Source of the DNA: Lachnospiraceae bacterium
Lineage (GTDB): Bacteria > Bacillota > Clostridia > Lachnospirales > Lachnospiraceae
Assembly (NCBI GenBank): GCA_009774175.1
Contig: VSNG01000033.1
Coordinates: forward strand, 1-34,408
Length of the DNA: 34,408 nucleotides
Reading direction: 5' to 3'
Below, one piece after another: positions 24,520 to 32,298 of the stretch (position 1 is the stretch's first letter; each line of letters starts with the position of its first letter). The position numbers and the translations under genes are program-made. Below the pieces are notes generated by a model, which was given only the letters and a program-made list of their open reading frames with translations, searched no databases and was not told where the DNA came from.

Positions 24520-24574
24520 TTTAAGATTGATTTAAGAATTTAATGTGATTCTCTTAAGAAAGTCCTGTTATGAT
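24520..24574 (+). promoter_or_regulatory. TTTAAG-N5-TTTAAG repeats and extended -10, promoter 2 of the exporter operon
   Basis: TTTAAG (24520), TTTAAG (24531) and CTTAAG (24553) are all in 11-bp phase (24542 is the unoccupied position). TATGAT (24569-24574), preceded by TGT as an extended -10, follows the last box after 10 bp. TTTAAG-N5-TTTAAG is the published CiaR box of streptococci; here it only indicates an OmpR-family type site. Confidence 0.6.
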
Positions 24575-24686
24575 GATATAGGCCAAAATGATAAAACTTG
24601 AATCAGGTGAATCCAAACGGCCGCCTGTTTCGTTATATATATAGAATATAGAGAAAAAGGATGACAGAAAGGAAGAAAGCAGTATC

Positions 24687-25388
24687 ATGGGGACATTGGT
24701 GGAAATCCGGGATATTTGCAAGGTCTACAATCCCGGGGAAAATGAGGTGAAGGCGCTTGACCATGTAAGCCTGACCATCGGAGAGGGCGAATTTGTGGCG
24801 ATTATCGGGCATTCGGGTTCAGGGAAATCTACGCTGATGAATATGCTTGGCTGTCTTGACGTGCCCACAAGCGGCAGCTATTTTCTGCATGGTCATGATG
24901 TGGGAAGCATGACGGACGACGAGCTGTCGGACATCCGCAATCAGGAAATCGGGTTTATCTTTCAGGGTTTTAATCTGATTCCCAGCCTGACGGCAGTGGA
25001 AAACGTAGAGCTGCCCCTGATTTATCGGGGCGTGGGAAAAAGGGAGCGTCTGGAGCTTTCAGAGCGGGCGCTTGAAAAAGTGGGTCTGGCGAAGCGAAAG
25101 ACTCATAAGCCTTCGGAGATGTCCGGCGGACAGCAGCAGAGAGTAGCCATTGCCAGAGCCATTGCCCAGGCGCCGCCTATTATTCTTGCGGACGAGCCTA
25201 CCGGCAATCTGGACTCTGGATCGACCAAAGAGATCATGGATATCCTGCGGGCGCTTCATGAGGAGGGCAGGACGGTGATTCTGATTACCCATGATAATGA
25301 AATTGCAGCCAGAGCGAAGCGGGTGATTAAAATTATGGACGGTAAAATTGAGGAGGACTATGAAAATGTTTGGGAAAGCGAAGAATAA
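24687..25388 (+). CDS. ABC exporter ATP-binding protein (MacB/YknY/LolD-type)
   Basis: A 233-aa ATPase of the MacB/LolD class. It has an N-terminal KVYNPGENEVKALDHVSL, Walker A GHSGSGKST (residues 41-49), Q-loop FIFQGFNLIPSLTAVENVELPL, signature MSGGQQQRVAIARAI, Walker B IILADEPTGNLDSG and switch His in LITHDNEIA. AAAGGAAG lies about 12 nt before ATG 24687. It is the first gene of a three-gene operon with an HlyD-like adaptor (overlapping by about 23 bp) and a MacB-like permease, the same composition as Bacillus YknXYZ. Regulation appears to come from two repeat-bearing promoters upstream. Substrate (antimicrobial peptide, lipid or drug) is unknown. Confidence 0.93.
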   Translation: MGTLVEIRDICKVYNPGENEVKALDHVSLTIGEGEFVAIIGHSGSGKSTLMNMLGCLDVPTSGSYFLHGHDVGSMTDDELSDIRNQEIGFIFQGFNLIPSLTAVENVELPLIYRGVGKRERLELSERALEKVGLAKRKTHKPSEMSGGQQQRVAIARAIAQAPPIILADEPTGNLDSGSTKEIMDILRALHEEGRTVILITHDNEIAARAKRVIKIMDGKIEEDYENVWESEE

Positions 25389-26961
25389 GGCGGGAAATGA
25401 GGACATTACGGAAATGATGCCCGAAAAGCAGAAGGGTCCCATGGATAAGGAAAAGAAGAAAAAAATCCGCCGCCGGGTAATTCTGGGGGTTGTGGCTGTG
25501 CTGGCTGTAGCTTTTTTTGCGAGAAATACCCTTATGGCTAAGAACACGGCTCCCATGGTGTCCACTGTGGCGGCTGAGACGGGTGACGTGGAGCAGATTT
25601 TAAGCACCGGCGGCACGGTAAACAGCGACGAGAAGAGAACCTATTTCGCGCCGGTATCCGTGGAGGTGGGCGAAGTGATGGTGTCCACAGGGGATACGGT
25701 GAAAGCGGGAGAGGTGCTTCTTACCTTTGATGAGAAGGCTTTGTCGGAGAAAAAGCTGGAAGCGGAATATAAGCTGGCCGCCAATGCCGGTGGTTATACA
25801 AGCTCCATTTACAAAAATAACCAATACTTAGCGGATCTGTCGGAGGCCACCGTCAATCTGGAGGTGCTGGATCAGCAGATCGCGGACAACGAGAATCTTT
25901 TGAAGGAGATCAACAAAAAGATCGAGGACAAGAAGGCGGGCTGGTCCTATAACGGTGCGGCCTTACAGGCCACCATTTTAGAGCAGGAGAAGAAAATCGC
26001 CGACGAAAAGCAGAAGATGGAAGAGCGTCATGCGTGGGAGGCGGAGCAGCAGTTGGATTCCGACGACGAGGAGAAGAAGGAGAAGGACGATGCGGCCAAG
26101 GCTCAGATCGCCTATGACGAGGAGGTTCTGTTAAATTTACAGGAACAGGTTCAGTACAATTCCTACGAGGAGCAGAACAATAAGGAAGTCAGAGATTTGC
26201 AGAGACAGGCGAAGGATGTGGAAGATCTGATCGCTTCCTATAAAGAATATAAAGCCGAAATGAAATCCCAGAAGGAAAGCTCCGAGAACGGCGTACTGGA
26301 TCAGGGCGGCAGGGAAAAGCTGGAGGCGGATACGGCTCTGGAAAAACTGACCAATCAGGAAAAGCTGGACGCGATCGGCGAGGTGGAGAACGGCTTGAAG
26401 GCTGATTTTGCCGGCGTGGTTACGGAGATGGAAGCAGTGGCCGGTCAGCCGCCGACAGAAGATGGAAAGTTAGTTACCATAGAGAGTACGGAGAAAGTAT
26501 ATGTAAGGCTTAGCGTTTCCAAGTACGATCTGGAAAAGATCGCCGTCGGACAGAAGGCGGATATTGATATAGCCGGAAAAACCTACGAAGGAACAGTGAC
26601 AAAGATCGACGGCATGGCGACTAAAAACGAAAGCGGCGCCATGGTGGTTGGTGTGGATATCAACATTGATAATCCTGATGAAAACATCTTTTTAGGCGTG
26701 GAAGCCAAAGTTTATGTCCATATGGCCAAGGTGGAGGGCGTGGTTACGGTTCCCCTTGAAGTCATTAACAGCGACAGGGACGGCGATTTTGTGTATGTGG
26801 AGGAGAACGGCACGGTGGCGAAGAAGCGTATCACCGTCGGTATTTCTTCCGACAGCGTCAGCGAAGTTAAGGAGGGGCTTGCGGCAGGAGAAAATGTAAT
26901 TATGGCAAACGGCATGGAATTTGAAGAGGGCACCGCAGTGACGGCGATGCCGATGCAGTAG
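25366..26961 (+). CDS. HlyD/YknX-like membrane-fusion adaptor subunit of ABC exporter
   Basis: A 531-aa adaptor protein. A Lys/Arg-rich cytoplasmic start precedes one transmembrane segment (about residues 42-60). Outside the cell follow a lipoyl-like half motif (VEVGEVMVSTGDTVKAGEVLLTF, described around residues 95-120), a long coiled coil rich in Glu and Lys (about 165-330), the second lipoyl half, and beta-barrel and membrane-proximal domains (VRLSVSKYDLEKIAVGQKA, VPLEVINSDRDGDFVYV). The coiled coil is long for a Gram-positive YknX-type protein. ATG 25366 is chosen because AGGAGG (25351-25356) is 9 nt away; ATG 25360 is only 3 nt from it. It overlaps the ATPase gene, so co-expression is near certain. 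Confidence 0.9.
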   Translation: MFGKAKNKAGNEDITEMMPEKQKGPMDKEKKKKIRRRVILGVVAVLAVAFFARNTLMAKNTAPMVSTVAAETGDVEQILSTGGTVNSDEKRTYFAPVSVEVGEVMVSTGDTVKAGEVLLTFDEKALSEKKLEAEYKLAANAGGYTSSIYKNNQYLADLSEATVNLEVLDQQIADNENLLKEINKKIEDKKAGWSYNGAALQATILEQEKKIADEKQKMEERHAWEAEQQLDSDDEEKKEKDDAAKAQIAYDEEVLLNLQEQVQYNSYEEQNNKEVRDLQRQAKDVEDLIASYKEYKAEMKSQKESSENGVLDQGGREKLEADTALEKLTNQEKLDAIGEVENGLKADFAGVVTEMEAVAGQPPTEDGKLVTIESTEKVYVRLSVSKYDLEKIAVGQKADIDIAGKTYEGTVTKIDGMATKNESGAMVVGVDINIDNPDENIFLGVEAKVYVHMAKVEGVVTVPLEVINSDRDGDFVYVEENGTVAKKRITVGISSDSVSEVKEGLAAGENVIMANGMEFEEGTAVTAMPMQ

Positions 26962-26974
26962 GATCGAGGGCAAA

Positions 26975-28201
26975 ATGGGACAGATATGGGAATACATAAA
27001 AATTGCCTTAATGAATATTAGGACAAATAAAGGGCGTTCGGTTCTTACCATGCTGGGCATTATCATCGGTATCGCATCGGTGATCATGATTATTTCCATC
27101 GGTAACGGGGTGCGAAGCTCCGTCAATGAAGAGCTGGAAAACATGGGAGGCGGCCTGATCGCCATTTACACGAACGAGAACGTGGAAGGAAACGACGTGA
27201 GATTTACGGAGGAGGATTTCGCGCTGATAAAGGAAAAGGTGGAGCATGTGAAAGGCGCGACGGCACAGTACAGCTACTGGGGCGCCACGGCCAGAGGACG
27301 CAAGGGCGCGGATTTTTCGACAACCCTTAACGGCGGTAATACGGCTTTGCAGTATGCCATCGGAAACGAGCCTATTGTGAGAGGCAGATACTTTTCCCAA
27401 AGCGAGTGCGAGTCGGCAAGCATGGTCTGCGTCATCAATGAGAGCAGCGCCAGATCTTTGTTTGGCACTACGGATGTGGTGGGTATGAGTTTTGAGATTA
27501 CCCTCTGGGATGTGAGTCAGGACGTGCGGATTGTAGGCATCAGACAGGATACGCCGGCGGGTCTTATTTCCGCCATGAGCGGAAGCGGTTACCTGCAGGT
27601 GGAGATGCCGCTTGCGGCCATGGCCTCCGGCTTTGGGTTGTGGATCGGCGAGTTCAGTCAGCTTTATGTGATTGCGGAAAGCTCCGAGTATGTGACGCAG
27701 GTAGCGGCGGATACCATTACGCTTCTGGAAAACCGTTATAACGTGCGGGGTGAAAACAAGATTATGATGGAAAGCTTTGCCGACTACTCGGCTCAGTATG
27801 ATCAGATTCTGGGAATGCTGACCCTGTTTATTTCCTTTGTGGCGGCTATTTCCCTTCTGGTGGGCGGCATCGGCGTTATGAATATCATGCTGGTGTCCGT
27901 CACAGAGCGGACAAGGGAAATCGGCATCCGAAAGTCTTTGGGAGCCAGAACGAAGTCGATTTTGTTACAGTTTCTGGCGGAGGCGGGCATCATTACGCTG
28001 ATCGGCGGTCTGATCGGGATCGTGCTTGGCGCGCTGGGAGCCAGGGCGGTCTGCGGCGCCATGGGCTTTGCGGCCCAGATCAATGTCTCCACGGTGATTG
28101 TGGCGGCGGCTTTCTCCTCCGGGGTAGGTATTTTCTTCGGCATATATCCGGCGAAAAAGGCGGCGAAGTTAAGCCCGATTGAGGCGCTGCGGCACGAGTA
28201 G
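26975..28201 (+). CDS. MacB/YknZ-like ABC exporter permease (FtsX domain)
   Basis: A 408-aa permease. TM1 is at about residues 22-42 (GRSVLTMLGIIIGIASVIMI), then a large MacB-type extracytoplasmic domain (about 45-275), then the FtsX domain with three TMs (about 283-310, 330-360 and 370-392). The conserved LLVGGIGVMNIMLVSVTERTREIGIRKSLGA-type stretch lies around residues 290-325, and the C-terminal FGIYPAKKAAKLSPIEALRHE is characteristic. GAGGG lies before ATG 26975, 13 bp after the adaptor stop. Together with the two preceding genes it makes a complete YknXYZ-like or MacAB-like exporter; the family uses mechanotransmission rather than transport through the permease. Confidence 0.93.
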   Translation: MGQIWEYIKIALMNIRTNKGRSVLTMLGIIIGIASVIMIISIGNGVRSSVNEELENMGGGLIAIYTNENVEGNDVRFTEEDFALIKEKVEHVKGATAQYSYWGATARGRKGADFSTTLNGGNTALQYAIGNEPIVRGRYFSQSECESASMVCVINESSARSLFGTTDVVGMSFEITLWDVSQDVRIVGIRQDTPAGLISAMSGSGYLQVEMPLAAMASGFGLWIGEFSQLYVIAESSEYVTQVAADTITLLENRYNVRGENKIMMESFADYSAQYDQILGMLTLFISFVAAISLLVGGIGVMNIMLVSVTERTREIGIRKSLGARTKSILLQFLAEAGIITLIGGLIGIVLGALGARAVCGAMGFAAQINVSTVIVAAAFSSGVGIFFGIYPAKKAAKLSPIEALRHE

Positions 28202-28210
28202 ATATTTTTC

Positions 28211-28238
28211 TTGCACTCTCGGCAATTTTTAGTATAAT
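28211..28238 (+). promoter_or_regulatory. promoter directly upstream of the YcxB-like gene
   Basis: TTGCAC (28211-28216), a 16-bp spacer and TATAAT (28233-28238). Only 10 bp separate the -10 from ATG 28249, so the transcript should begin 2-5 nt before the start codon. Confidence 0.75.
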
Positions 28239-28248
28239 AGATTTCAGT

Positions 28249-28728
28249 ATGGAAATCGAATTTGACGTAAAAATAACAACGGGAATATTATACGATTACA
28301 TGTTGCAGCACACCTATTCGCGGCTGCCCGGACTTATGGGGTCGCTTGTAGGTGTGCTTATGTTGTTTCTCTTTCTGGCGAACAGACAGCCGCTCATTCT
28401 GATTATCGCGCTGGTGATTCTGCTCTATCTGCCATGGACGCTTTTTTTGCGGGCGGCCTCGCAGGCGAAGGCCACGCCGGCCTTTCAAAAGCCCCTCCAT
28501 TACAGACTGTCGGAGGAGGGAATTGCGGTGTCTCAGGATGGAACTACGGAGCAGATGGCGTGGGAAGGTATGGTAAAGGCTGTTTCCACACCGAAAAGCA
28601 TTGTGGTTTATACGACGGCGGTGAACGCCTGCATTTTTCCGAAAAACGATCTGGGAGATGGAAAATATAAGGCGATTGAGATTATTTCCACCCATATGCC
28701 CCCGAAGAAGGTGAAAATTCGTGGTTGA
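28249..28728 (+). CDS. YcxB-like membrane protein
   Basis: A 159-aa protein with two close hydrophobic segments (about residues 27-43 and 48-67) and a C-terminal beta-rich domain (LHYRLSEEGIAVSQDGTTEQMAWEGMVKAVSTPKS) typical of the YcxB-like C-terminal family. The N-terminus MEIEFDVKITTGILYDYMLQH matches the family start, so ATG 28249 is well supported, although it has no SD and lies 10 bp after the -10. It overlaps the tsaE start by 8 bp, and the tsaE SD is inside this gene. Function unknown; it may be membrane-located with a cytoplasmic PH-like domain. Confidence 0.8.
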   Translation: MEIEFDVKITTGILYDYMLQHTYSRLPGLMGSLVGVLMLFLFLANRQPLILIIALVILLYLPWTLFLRAASQAKATPAFQKPLHYRLSEEGIAVSQDGTTEQMAWEGMVKAVSTPKSIVVYTTAVNACIFPKNDLGDGKYKAIEIISTHMPPKKVKIRG

Positions 28729-29149
28729 GATATTGGAAAGTCACAGCGAGGCTGAGACATTTGCATACGGAAAGGCTTTGGGCGAGAAGGCATTACCTGG
28801 AGAAGTGTACTCTCTGACAGGAGATCTTGGCGTGGGCAAGACCGTGTTTACGCAGGGCTTTGCGGCCGGACTGGGCGTCAGGGAACCGGTGAACAGTCCC
28901 ACCTTTACCATTCTTCACAGTTATGAGGAAGGCAGGCTTGCACTCTATCACTTTGACGTGTACCGCATTGGAGATGTGGAGGAGATGGAAGAGATCGGAT
29001 ATGAGGATTGTTTTTACGGGGAGGGCGTCTGTCTGGTCGAATGGGCGGAACTGATCCGGGAGATTCTGCCGGAGGATTGCATTGGGATTATCATTGAGAA
29101 GGATTTGGCGCAGGGGTTCGATTACCGTAAGATTACGATACAAAGATAA
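28721..29149 (+). CDS. tsaE: tRNA t6A biosynthesis ATPase TsaE
   Basis: P-loop ATPase that works with TsaB and TsaD in forming N6-threonylcarbamoyladenosine at A37 of ANN-decoding tRNAs; 142 aa, normal. Walker A GDLGVGKT is at residues 34-41, then SPTFTILHSYEEG, YHFDVYRI and CLVEWAE, all typical of TsaE. The start is GTG 28721 with AAGGTG (28708-28713) 7 nt upstream, overlapping the end of the YcxB-like gene. tsaB follows after about 30 bp. All three core Tsa genes (E, B, D) lie within 5 kb here; the threonylcarbamoyl-AMP synthase TsaC is not in the window. Confidence 0.95.
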   Translation: MVEILESHSEAETFAYGKALGEKALPGEVYSLTGDLGVGKTVFTQGFAAGLGVREPVNSPTFTILHSYEEGRLALYHFDVYRIGDVEEMEEIGYEDCFYGEGVCLVEWAELIREILPEDCIGIIIEKDLAQGFDYRKITIQR

Positions 29150-29181
29150 TAGGAGTGCAGTTGGCGGAAGAAGGTGAGAAC

Positions 29182-29910
29182 GTGAGGATTCTGGCGCTTG
29201 ACAGCTCTGGGCTGGTGGCTTCGGTGGCGCTTTCGGAGGATGAAAACTTAATTGCGGAGTATACCGTACAGTATAAGAAAACCCATTCCCAGACACTGCT
29301 TCCCATGTTGCAGGAAATATGCAGGATGGTAGAACTGGATCTTAACACTGTGGATGCTGTCGCGGTGGCGGCAGGGCCCGGGTCTTTTACAGGACTGCGG
29401 ATCGGTTCGGCCACGGCGAAGGGACTTGCCTTTGCCCTGAATAAGCCTGTTGTGCCGGTGCCTACCGTGGACGGTCTAGCCTATCAGATGTATGGGGCGG
29501 GGGAACTGGTGTGTCCCATTATGGATGCCAGAAGAAGTCAGGTATATACGGGAATCTATGAATTTGTCCCTGACCAGGATGGTCAGTTTGCATATGACAT
29601 GCGTGTTATCAGGCAGCAGTGCGCTGTGGCTTTTGATGAGATTGCGGAGGCTTTAAACAGACTTGACAGAGGCGTCATATTTCTGGGAGACGGCGTGCCG
29701 GTCTTTCAGGAGCGGATGGCGCAGATTATGCGGGTGCCTTATACGGCGGCCCCTCTGCATCGTGCCAGACAGTCGGCGGCGGCGGTGGCCGCGCTGGGCA
29801 GCCGTTATTACCGCCAGGGAAAAGCGGTCAGCGGGGCGGAATTTGCGCCGTGCTATCTGCGTCTTTCACAGGCGGAGCGGGAGCGGGCCGGGCAGGAGGC
29901 GTCTTTATGA
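29182..29910 (+). CDS. tsaB: tRNA t6A biosynthesis protein TsaB
   Basis: Inactive TsaD paralogue of the ASKHA fold that forms the TsaBDE complex; 242 aa. It starts RILALDSSGLVASVAL, then HSQTLLPMLQEIC, VAAGPGSFTGLRIGSATAKGLAFAL, IMDARRSQVYTGIYEF, and ends in CYLRLSQAERER. GTG 29182 matches the family start and has AAGG 7 nt upstream. TTG 29161, with AGGAG 5 nt upstream, is a real alternative and would add 7 residues. Its TGA overlaps the rimI start codon (ATGA), so the two are translationally coupled, as in many Firmicutes. Confidence 0.93.
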   Translation: MRILALDSSGLVASVALSEDENLIAEYTVQYKKTHSQTLLPMLQEICRMVELDLNTVDAVAVAAGPGSFTGLRIGSATAKGLAFALNKPVVPVPTVDGLAYQMYGAGELVCPIMDARRSQVYTGIYEFVPDQDGQFAYDMRVIRQQCAVAFDEIAEALNRLDRGVIFLGDGVPVFQERMAQIMRVPYTAAPLHRARQSAAAVAALGSRYYRQGKAVSGAEFAPCYLRLSQAERERAGQEASL

Positions 29911-30341
29911 TCTGTTATCGGAGGATGAAAAGGGAGGATGTGCCTTTTATCAGCCGGCTGGAGGAGGAGACATTTTCCATGCCATGGTCGGAGGCCTCTT
30001 TTCTGCAAATGATCGAGAAGGAGGATACGGCCTATTTTGTGGCACAGGAGGACGGGCGTCTTCTTGGCGGCTGCGGTCTTCTTTTCATTGCAGGGGAAGG
30101 GAATATTACCAATGTGGTGGTGGTTCCCGAAGCCAGAAGACGCGGTGTGGCCACGGGGCTTTTGACCTATCTGATGCAGGAGGGTGACCGGGCCGGTTTG
30201 AGCGCCTATACGCTGGAGGTGCGGGTCAGTAATGAGGCGGCTATCAGCCTGTATGAAAAGCTTGGATTTGTGTCGGAAGGGATTCGTCCGAATTTTTATG
30301 AAAAGCCTGTGGAAGACGCTGTGATTATGTGGAAGAGATAG
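29907..30341 (+). CDS. rimI: ribosomal protein S18-alanine N-acetyltransferase
   Basis: GNAT-fold N-acetyltransferase of 144 aa. The N-terminal YRRMKREDVPFISRLEEETFSMPWSEASF, central GNITNVVVVPEARRRGVATGLL with the acetyl-CoA loop RRRGVA (about residues 73-78), and LEVRVSNEAAISLYEKLGF are all typical of RimI. The start ATG 29907 overlaps the tsaB stop by 4 bp, with AGGAGG (29894-29899) 7 nt upstream. The tsaB-rimI pairing is common and may reflect a shared link to translation. Substrate assignment to S18 is by family; RimI homologues can acetylate other N-termini. Confidence 0.9.
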   Translation: MICYRRMKREDVPFISRLEEETFSMPWSEASFLQMIEKEDTAYFVAQEDGRLLGGCGLLFIAGEGNITNVVVVPEARRRGVATGLLTYLMQEGDRAGLSAYTLEVRVSNEAAISLYEKLGFVSEGIRPNFYEKPVEDAVIMWKR

Positions 30342-30450
30342 GCAGCGCATGGAACAATTACCACTGTTGTCAGTTCTTTTGTCTGCTAGAATGAGGATAG
30401 CAGCTTTAGCTTTTTTATGCTGCGGCAGTATTAACAACGGGAGGATTGTC

Positions 30451-30693
30451 ATGCGCGAGTATAAAAATGGTAATGAATTGACCAAGGTAGTCTGCAATGC
30501 CTGCGGAAAGGTTTTGCTGGTAGAAAATGGCATTTTAAAGGAAGAGTGTATCCATGTGGAGCACGATTTCGGTTTTTTTGGCGAAAAAGACGGGGAGAGC
30601 GAACGCTTCGACCTGTGCGCGGCCTGTTATGAAAAACTGACTGCCCATTTTTGTGTGCCGGTTGAGAGCCGGGAGAGAAAGGAACTGTTGTAA
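30451..30693 (+). CDS. small zinc-ribbon-like protein, 80 aa
   Basis: An 80-aa cytoplasmic protein with CNAC (Cys15, Cys18) and CAAC (Cys56, Cys59) pairs plus Cys33, consistent with one zinc site. The order (VVCNACGKVLLVENGILKEEC, then FGFFGEKDGESERFDLC, CYEKL) resembles small uncharacterised zinc-finger proteins of Clostridia. I chose ATG 30451 because GGGAGG lies 6 nt upstream; upstream in-frame ATGs have no site and add a hydrophobic stretch encoded by the leader. An extended -10 TGCTAGAAT (30384-30392) may start a transcript here. It sits between rimI and rnz and ends 2 bp before rnz. Function unknown. Confidence 0.75.
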   Translation: MREYKNGNELTKVVCNACGKVLLVENGILKEECIHVEHDFGFFGEKDGESERFDLCAACYEKLTAHFCVPVESRERKELL

Positions 30694-30695
30694 AC

Positions 30696-31607
30696 ATGTT
30701 GGATATCTGCTTGTTGGGGACGGGGGGGATGATGCCCCTGCCCCACAGATGGCTTACCTCGCTGATGGCGCGGTATAACGGTACAGGCATATTGATTGAC
30801 TGCGGAGAGGGCACGCAGATCGCCATGAAGGAGAAGGGCTGGAGCCCGAAACCCATCGATGTGATCTGCTTCACTCATTTTCATGCGGATCATATCAGCG
30901 GCCTTCCGGGCATGCTGCTCACCATGGGCAATGCGGAGCGTACAAATCCCCTTCTCATGATCGGGCCGAAGGGATTGACCAGAGTGGTTAATTCCTTGCG
31001 GGTGATTGCGCCGGAGCTGCCCTTTGAGATCAACTGCGTGGAGATTACCGAGCCGGAGCAGACGTTTCCTTTTAAGAATTTTCGCATAGAGGCGTACCGG
31101 GTCAATCACAATGTAATCTGTTACGGCTACAATATCGTGGTGGAGCGCAGCGGCAGATTCGACGTGGAACGGGCGCAGGCTTTAAATATTCCGAGAAACT
31201 ACTGGAATCCCCTGCAAAAAGGTGAGATAATAGAATTGGATGGGCGGACGCTTACGCCCGATATGGTTCTGGGAGCGCCCAGAAAGGGACTCAAGGTCAC
31301 GTACTGCACGGACACAAGGCCGACGGAAGGCATTGTAAGAAATGCAAAAGGCGCGGATCTGTTTATCTGCGAGGGCATGTACGGCGAGCCGGATAAGGCG
31401 CAGAAGGCCAGAGAATACAAGCATATGACATTTTACGAGGCGGCCCGGATGGCGAAAAGCGCTGAGGTGGGGGAGCTTTGGCTGACCCATTACAGCCCGT
31501 CACTGATTCGTCCGGACGACTATATGCAGGAAGTCTGGAAGATATTTCCAAATGCGGTGGCGGCCAGAGACGGCAGAAGCGTAGACCTGACGTATGAGGA
31601 AGAGTAG
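30696..31607 (+). CDS. rnz: ribonuclease Z
   Basis: Metallo-beta-lactamase-fold endonuclease that cleaves the 3' trailer of tRNA precursors; 303 aa, normal for the short form. The N-terminal LGTGGMMPLPHRWLTSLMARY and IDCGEGTQIAM lead to the zinc motif THFHADHISGLPG (His61, His63, Asp65, His66). Later come YCTDTRP, CEGMYG and the final LTHYSP, giving the usual set of metal ligands. The TAG stop at 31605-31607 lies in the first unit of a 41-bp tandem repeat. rnz is only 2 bp from the zinc-ribbon gene, so the two are co-transcribed. Other MBL-fold enzymes are less likely given the GTGG(S/M)xP start. Confidence 0.95.
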   Translation: MLDICLLGTGGMMPLPHRWLTSLMARYNGTGILIDCGEGTQIAMKEKGWSPKPIDVICFTHFHADHISGLPGMLLTMGNAERTNPLLMIGPKGLTRVVNSLRVIAPELPFEINCVEITEPEQTFPFKNFRIEAYRVNHNVICYGYNIVVERSGRFDVERAQALNIPRNYWNPLQKGEIIELDGRTLTPDMVLGAPRKGLKVTYCTDTRPTEGIVRNAKGADLFICEGMYGEPDKAQKAREYKHMTFYEAARMAKSAEVGELWLTHYSPSLIRPDDYMQEVWKIFPNAVAARDGRSVDLTYEEE

Positions 31608-31698
31608 AGAACAGGCGACAGCGTGACTTGGCGAATAAGGAAGAGTAGAGAACAGGCGACAGAGTGACTTGGCGAATGAGGAAGAGTAGAGAACAGGC
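31595..31698 (+). repeat. 41-bp tandem direct repeat at the rnz 3' end
   Basis: About 2.5 units with a 41-bp period: 31595-31635, 31636-31676 and a partial unit 31677-31698. Units 1 and 2 differ at only a few bases. Each contains the AGGAAGAGTAG run that ends rnz, so the stop-codon region itself has been duplicated. Confidence 0.9.
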
Positions 31699-31719
31699 AG
31701 GAGCATACAGGAGGGGAAT

Positions 31720-32295
31720 ATGAAGCGTTCGAGCGGGATTAAGATTGTGATTATCGGGATTATTTTGGCGGCCATTGTGCTGGGGTATTTTTATTATCTC
31801 GGAAACAGGGACAGACAGCAGACCGAGGAGGCGGTGGCGGCTACGGTGGTGCAGAGTGTGCTGATGCGGGATTTAGAGTATAACTATCCCCCCACGCCCA
31901 AGGAGGTTGTGAAATATTACAGCGAGATTACGGAGTGCTTTTATAATGAAGAGTACTCTGACGAGGAGCTGACGCAGCTGGCCAATAAAATTCAATATCT
32001 CTATGATGCGGAGCTGGTGGCGAACAAGACTCAGGAGCAGTATATGCAGGATCTTCGCAATGAGATTGCCGACATGAAGAAGAATAAATATACCATTGCC
32101 AGTTACGAGGTTTCCGCCAGCACCGATGTGGAGTATTTTACGCAGAACGGAGACTCCTGCGCAAGACTGTACTGCACCTATTATCTGAGGCAGCCAAGCA
32201 GCGGCACCAGGGTGTCTTCACTGGAACGGTTTGTGCTCAGACAGGATCAGGACAGCCATTGGAAAATACTCGGCTGGGAGCTGGTGGAGGAATAG
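31720..32295 (+). CDS. membrane-anchored protein of unknown function (possibly DUF6715)
   Basis: A 191-aa protein with one N-terminal transmembrane segment (about residues 7-27, KIVIIGIILAAIVLGYFYYLG), likely a signal anchor, followed by an extracytoplasmic domain. The region RDLEYNYPPTPKEVVKYYSEI and the later EYFTQNGDSCARLYCTYYLR and HWKILGWELVEE suggest an NTF2-like or Clostridia-specific fold. The DUF6715 name is from memory and tentative. GGAGGGG lies before ATG 31720. It sits 3 bp before tsaD in the same transcript. No enzyme motif is visible. Confidence 0.75.
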   Translation: MKRSSGIKIVIIGIILAAIVLGYFYYLGNRDRQQTEEAVAATVVQSVLMRDLEYNYPPTPKEVVKYYSEITECFYNEEYSDEELTQLANKIQYLYDAELVANKTQEQYMQDLRNEIADMKKNKYTIASYEVSASTDVEYFTQNGDSCARLYCTYYLRQPSSGTRVSSLERFVLRQDQDSHWKILGWELVEE

Positions 32296-32298
32296 GCA

